The position numbers were made by a program, and so were the translations under genes. Under the pieces are notes generated by a model. The model saw only the letters and a list, made by a program, of their open reading frames with translations. It searched no databases and had not been told where the DNA came from. Below are positions 60,600-64,000 of a DNA stretch of 64,000 nt, piece by piece (position 1 is the first letter of the stretch; every line of letters begins with the position of its first letter). The stretch is from Leptolyngbya sp. Cla-17. Its GTDB lineage: Bacteria; Cyanobacteriota; Cyanobacteriia; Leptolyngbyales; Leptolyngbyaceae. Where the stretch lies: positions 1,234,528-1,298,527 of the forward strand of contig NZ_JAEVYN010000002.1 of the NCBI RefSeq assembly GCF_016807185.1. The letters are read 5' to 3'.

Positions 60600-60661
60600 G
60601 GTGTTGCTGAATTCAAGGTTAAGGGCGAGTTTTGCGGTTTATCCCTCGATTCAGCAACGCC
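60600..60661. repeat. MITE-like 62-bp element with inverted ends
   Basis: Left end GGTGTTGCTGAATTCAAGG and right end (inverted) GGCGTTGCTGAATCGAGGG are near-identical inverted repeats around a 20- to 25-base core. Similar 'GTTGCTGAAT' ends occur on IS elements, to my memory the IS5 group. AAAAGAT occurs on both flanks (60594-60599 area and 60663-60669), a possible target duplication. No coding capacity. Confidence 0.55.
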
Positions 60662-60750
60662 GAAAAGATTCTCTTCCTAGGTAGTGCCCTAAAGGTAATG
60701 ATGCCTGCTATGAAGACTGAACAGACGTTGCAGGCATACAGCTAGCAGTT

Positions 60751-60870
60751 TTACGCCTTAAGTCTATAGGCTGATTTTGAGTCGAAAGTGCGCCAGCCTA
60801 AGCCATAGTCAGTGTTCTCGCTTCCATATTGCGCGGGAACTTCAACCCCTTGCGGCAAGCGATGATCCAT
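60751..60870 (-). other. possible small ORF or gene-end fragment
   Basis: Minus-strand ORF of 39 residues, MDHRLPQGVEVPAQYGSENT, DYGLGWRTFDSKSAYRLKA. The frame stays open 30 bases upstream of the ATG. It lies about 70 bp downstream of cysK on the same strand. The composition looks protein-like rather than random, so it may be a tiny gene or the tail of a lost gene. Not recognised. Confidence 0.3.
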
Positions 60871-60941
60871 AGATTCAAGACTGGCAGGGGCTTTCAGCTA
60901 TCATCACATCTTTAGGACTACCCTCTTCCTATTAATGGTCA

Positions 60942-61895
60942 TCAGGAAGAGAGCGTTAATTCTGCTTCTTGAAAGAGAGGAGTACTGAGGTAGCGTTCAC
61001 CAAAGCTGGGTTGGATGACCACGAGCAATTTTCCTGCATTTTCAGGACGACGGGCAACCTGGATAGCGGCATAAAGAGCAGCACCGCTGGAGATGCCGGA
61101 GAGCAAACCTTCTTCACGGGCAAGCCGACGACCGTAGGCGATCGCGTCATCATCTGACACACTAATCACTTCATCAATCAGGTTTACGTTTAGCACGGGG
61201 GGCACAAATCCGGCTCCAATCCCTTGAATTTTGTGTGGTCCAGGACGACCTCCCGATAGGACTGGGCTATTAGCAGGTTCCACGGCGATCGCTTTAAATC
61301 CTGGCTTGCGCTGTTTTAGCACCTCCGCCACACCCGTAATGGTGCCACCTGTCCCAATTCCTGCCACAATCATATCGACTTGTCCCTCCGTATCGTCCCA
61401 AATTTCGACCGCTGTTGTCTCTCGGTGAACTTGAGGATTCGCTGGATTACGAAACTGTTGCAGCATATAGGCATCGGGAATGGTATCTACAATCTTTTGT
61501 GCCCTTGCAATACAGCCACTCATGCCTTCGATGCCGGGAGTCAGTTCAAGCTCGGCTCCATAGGCACGCAGCATTGCCCTGCGCTCTGAACTCATCGTTT
61601 CAGGCATCGTCAAAATCAAGCGATAGCCCTTAGCTGCGGCTGCCATTGCCAGCGCAATCCCGGTATTTCCAGAGGTTGGTTCCACCAACACTGTTTTTCC
61701 AGGTGCAATTAATCCTTCCCGTTCTGCCGCGTTAATCATGCTGATTCCAATCCGATCCTTAACGGAGGCGGAGGGATTCATACTTTCTAACTTAAAGACA
61801 ATTTGAGCAACACAGCCCTCTGCTTGAGGAATGCGATTGAGTTGAACAAGTGGCGTGTGACCAATCAGATCCGTAATATTGTTAGCAACGTGCAT
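60942..61895 (-). CDS. cysK: cysteine synthase A (O-acetylserine sulfhydrylase)
   Basis: A 317-residue PLP enzyme that makes cysteine from O-acetylserine and sulfide. PLP lysine in NPSASVKDRIG, substrate loop PTSGNTGIALA, phosphate-binding GIGTGGTITG, and IQGIGAGFVPP. Length and motifs are typical of CysK. It lies 70 bp downstream of an Rrf2 regulator on the same strand, suggesting co-transcription and control by that regulator. Confidence 0.95.
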   Translation of the reverse strand: MHVANNITDLIGHTPLVQLNRIPQAEGCVAQIVFKLESMNPSASVKDRIGISMINAAEREGLIAPGKTVLVEPTSGNTGIALAMAAAAKGYRLILTMPETMSSERRAMLRAYGAELELTPGIEGMSGCIARAQKIVDTIPDAYMLQQFRNPANPQVHRETTAVEIWDDTEGQVDMIVAGIGTGGTITGVAEVLKQRKPGFKAIAVEPANSPVLSGGRPGPHKIQGIGAGFVPPVLNVNLIDEVISVSDDDAIAYGRRLAREEGLLSGISSGAALYAAIQVARRPENAGKLLVVIQPSFGERYLSTPLFQEAELTLSS

Positions 61896-61965
61896 AGTTT
61901 TTGATCAGGTGGCAATGGATAAAATCAACTGGAGAATCGCTAGAAGATTGGATATCAATTGAGGA

Positions 61966-62400
61966 CTAAATGTAATACATGATATCTAGCTGCCGACGAG
62001 CATCGCGCTTTTCACAAATATCTTGTAACGTATAGCGCTGGAGAACGGTTTCGGAAGCAGCATGGGCTTCCTGCCAAATTTCACAAATGACCGTATTCTC
62101 AACGGTTTTTAGCTGATCGTCTTCTGCCATTTGAGCATCAGCACCCTCCAGGCAGTTCATTACTTCAAGTAAGTTAATTTTCCACGGTTCCCGCGATAAG
62201 ATATATCCACCTTTTGCGCCTCTCTGCGATCGCACCAAGCCTCCTCGTCTTAATGCTGCCAAAAGTTGCTCTAGGTAACGATCGGGAATATTTTGCTGAG
62301 CTGCAATTTGACGAATTTGAAGCGGTTCACCACTAACATGGTGGACGGCTAACTCAACTAGGGCAAGGATCGCGTACTCGTTCTTACAAGAAAGTTCCAC
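61966..62400 (-). CDS. Rrf2-family transcriptional regulator, CymR-like
   Basis: A 144-residue winged-helix repressor: SCKNEYAILALVELAVHH, IRQIAAQQNIPDRYLEQLLA, and the wing RSQRGAKGGYILSREP. The three-Cys [Fe-S] site of IscR-type members is absent: the central region ENTVICEIWQEA has only one Cys. That, and its location directly upstream of cysK, suggests the CymR type, where the regulator senses cysteine supply through complex formation with CysK. DNA target not identified. Confidence 0.88.
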   Translation of the reverse strand: MELSCKNEYAILALVELAVHHVSGEPLQIRQIAAQQNIPDRYLEQLLAALRRGGLVRSQRGAKGGYILSREPWKINLLEVMNCLEGADAQMAEDDQLKTVENTVICEIWQEAHAASETVLQRYTLQDICEKRDARRQLDIMYYI

Positions 62401-62482
62401 AGTTCAAACCAAGGTAGTATCCCGAAGCAAATGCCTCTTCTCTCTATCATACTACGGTTCATCACTAGGGTTTTGATAGTTT

Positions 62483-63556
62483 ATGCTTGATTCTTGGCAA
62501 ACTCCCCATAGCGGATATCACTGGGATGGCAGCGATCGCCGTTTTTTTGAGGGGTGGTACTTCCGTTTGACCTTACCGGACGTTCGCCAAACCTTTGCTT
62601 TCATGTACTCCATCGACGATCCTCAAGGCAAAAATCCCCTGAGTGGCGGAGTGGCTCAAATTTTAGGCACCGATGAAGAATACCTGTGCCGCACATTTCC
62701 AGAGGTGAAGGGCTTTTGGGCAGAGCGAGAACGTTTGGGTTTAGGGCATTGGGGAAAGAAAAGGGTGGAGGGGACTAGAGGGAGAGCACGATGGTTAGAG
62801 CCGGAAGTGTTTGATCGCGTCATTCAAGAAGGCTATCAAGTGACCGCAACCCTCCATCAAGGGCATTTGCAAGAACCCTCTGGGAAAACGGCACGCTGGT
62901 GTTATCAGATACAGCCAATGGATGGTTGGGGAAATCGGGGCGAACGGCAGCGATCGACGGCTGGCTGGCTGGCATCCCTACCCGTTTTTGAGCCGGGCTG
63001 GCAGATTTTGATGGCGCATGGTTTAGCAACGGGCTGGATGGAATGGAACGGACGGCGCTACGAGTTTTGCGATGCGCCTGCCTATGCCGAAAAAAACTGG
63101 GGTGGGGCCTTTCCGCAAAAGTGGTTTTGGATTCAATGCAACAGCTTTGATGAAGAGCCAGAACTGGCAGTGGTGGCAGGGGGTGGACGGCGGCGCTTGC
63201 TCACCTGGCTGGAGTCGGTAGCCATGGTTGGCATTCATTATCAGGGGCGATTTTATGAATTTGCACCCTGGAATTCCACAGTACGATGGCAGATTTCACC
63301 CTGGGGCGATTGGCAGATGTGGGCTGAAAGTGACCTGTGTCGAGTGGAATTGGTAGGAAAAACGACGAGATCGCCCGTATCAGTGCGCGTTCCGACCGTT
63401 CAAGGATTTATTTTTGCTTGCAGAGACACCACTCAAGGCGAACTGTCGCTTAAGCTGTGGAATCGGGCGAACGATCAACAGGTAGTTCAAGCTCACAGTT
63501 CTCTGGCTGGGTTAGAAGTCGGGGGTGCATCTTGGCACGAGACATGGATAAATTGA
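62483..63556 (+). CDS. tocopherol cyclase
   Basis: A 357-residue protein of the tocopherol cyclase (VTE1/Slr1737) family, which closes the chromanol ring in vitamin E synthesis. Diagnostic stretches: TPHSGYHWDGSDRRFFEGWY, FMYSIDDPQGKNPLSGGVAQ, YAEKNWGGAFPQKWFWIQCN, and FACRDTTQGELSLKLW near the end. Divergent from the Rrf2 gene (82 bp between starts). No other tocopherol genes are nearby. Confidence 0.93.
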   Translation: MLDSWQTPHSGYHWDGSDRRFFEGWYFRLTLPDVRQTFAFMYSIDDPQGKNPLSGGVAQILGTDEEYLCRTFPEVKGFWAERERLGLGHWGKKRVEGTRGRARWLEPEVFDRVIQEGYQVTATLHQGHLQEPSGKTARWCYQIQPMDGWGNRGERQRSTAGWLASLPVFEPGWQILMAHGLATGWMEWNGRRYEFCDAPAYAEKNWGGAFPQKWFWIQCNSFDEEPELAVVAGGGRRRLLTWLESVAMVGIHYQGRFYEFAPWNSTVRWQISPWGDWQMWAESDLCRVELVGKTTRSPVSVRVPTVQGFIFACRDTTQGELSLKLWNRANDQQVVQAHSSLAGLEVGGASWHETWIN

Positions 63557-63681
63557 GGCGAATTTTACCCATCTGCATACTTAGCAAAACAATCTCAATG
63601 TTCAGGGTAGGAAAATTGGAGTTGGCTAGCCAATTGACTGCCCTAAGCTTCTGAAGCGATCAAAGCACTTAGAGATATTAG

Positions 63682-63933
63682 TTAAACGTAACGTCCACCA
63701 GAACCGCCGGTGCGCTTAGGAGCGCCAATATCGGGTGGCGGTTCATAAGAAGATAACAATGGATGCGGCTTTGGTGCCTGTGAATTAGCTTCATTAGGTG
63801 TGTTCGCCTCCACTGTAAAAGCACTGACCAAAACTTTGGAGCTAGCAAAATTCACTGATTGGACCGCTGAAAGCTCTAAGGTTGCTGTCAGTAGCGATAT
63901 CATGCAAATTGCAGGGATGCGTAACACGTTCAT
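63682..63933 (-). CDS. small exported protein with PPPDIGAPKRTGGSGGR tail
   Basis: An 83-residue protein with a signal-like N-terminus (MNVLRIPAICMISLLTATLE), a short polar middle and the C-terminal motif EPPPDIGAPKRTGGSGGRYV. Very similar 'P.xxGAPxRTxGxGTR' tails occur near the start of the DUF928-type exported proteins of cyanobacteria, so it may be a short relative. Function unknown. The ORF lies near the window edge; its promoter may lie in the last 70 bases. Confidence 0.55.
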   Translation of the reverse strand: MNVLRIPAICMISLLTATLELSAVQSVNFASSKVLVSAFTVEANTPNEANSQAPKPHPLLSSYEPPPDIGAPKRTGGSGGRYV

Positions 63934-64000
63934 TGGATTTGAATTTGTGCTTTGATTTGATTCTATGTCTATTAGATGAATTTGAACAGTAGATCTACGG

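Larger units (their letters stand above)
60452..60941. other. intergenic region with a MITE-like element and a short ORF
   Basis: About 490 bases between the dnaJ-like gene and the cysK stop. It holds the inverted-repeat element at 60600-60661 and a possible 39-aa ORF at 60751-60870; the rest shows nothing recognisable. Confidence 0.5.

Noticed and set aside
1..64000. tRNA, rRNA and CRISPR arrays
   Set aside because: Intergenic stretches were scanned by eye for cloverleaf-type tRNA sequence and for regularly spaced repeats; none was found, though eye scanning can miss a tRNA.

Overview
The window is a cyanobacterial chromosome segment. The HIP1 octamer GCGATCGC is scattered through most genes, and there are cyanobacterial marker genes: chlM (chlorophyll synthesis), a tocopherol cyclase, a LabA-type NYN protein, DUF2555 and UPF0367 proteins. 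The hpsA-B-C-D-like pseudopilin locus points to a filamentous, gliding or hormogonium-type lineage. No tRNA, rRNA or CRISPR array was seen.

Layout. 1-3.1 kb: metG 3' end, labA-like gene, lptC, a small secreted protein. 3.3-11.3 kb: leftward hps-like locus (giant HpsA plus three pseudopilins), with a perfect CRP-type box about 430 bp upstream. 11.9-18.1 kb: leftward housekeeping genes (rpmB, htpG, a DUF423 gene, two paralogous membrane proteins, chlM, nagA). 18.5-31.6 kb: a response-regulator diguanylate cyclase, several conserved cyanobacterial proteins of unknown role, an SLH protein, a YtxH/DUF948 pair, an isochorismatase-fold hydrolase, a DUF790 nuclease, an aspartic-protease lipoprotein and lpxD. 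31.6-34.1 kb: accessory block with a decayed DNA methyltransferase tail, a two-gene TIR cassette behind a CRP-type promoter, and two tiny coiled-coil genes. 34.4-47.8 kb: second diguanylate cyclase, PrxQ-like peroxiredoxin, YacP-like NYN protein, ECF-type ATPase, gcvP, a vapBC-like pair, acetamidase/formamidase, coaBC, DUF2555, esterase, purH. 48.0-51.5 kb: gene graveyard with an IS630-family element interrupted by a second IS630-family element, and remnants of DUF433, DUF2442 and DUF4160 genes. 51.5-59.1 kb: phoX-like gene and a GT2 + single-module NRPS (A-PCP-TE) cassette, bounded by a roughly 253-bp direct repeat of the phoX 5' region fused to a truncated IS1-family transposase. 59.2-64 kb: membrane protein/DnaJ pair, Rrf2-cysK, tocopherol cyclase and a small secreted protein.

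Best candidates for something undescribed: (1) the TIR gene with its unrecognised 165-aa partner, whose promoter has a perfect TGTGA-N6-TCACA box exactly 33 bp (centre to centre) from a TATAAT; the hps locus shows the same box and the same spacing. (2) The stand-alone A-PCP-TE synthetase with a Cys instead of Ser in the thioesterase elbow, next to a GT2 gene, in a cassette flanked by long direct repeats. All calls are read by eye from sequence; no database search was run.
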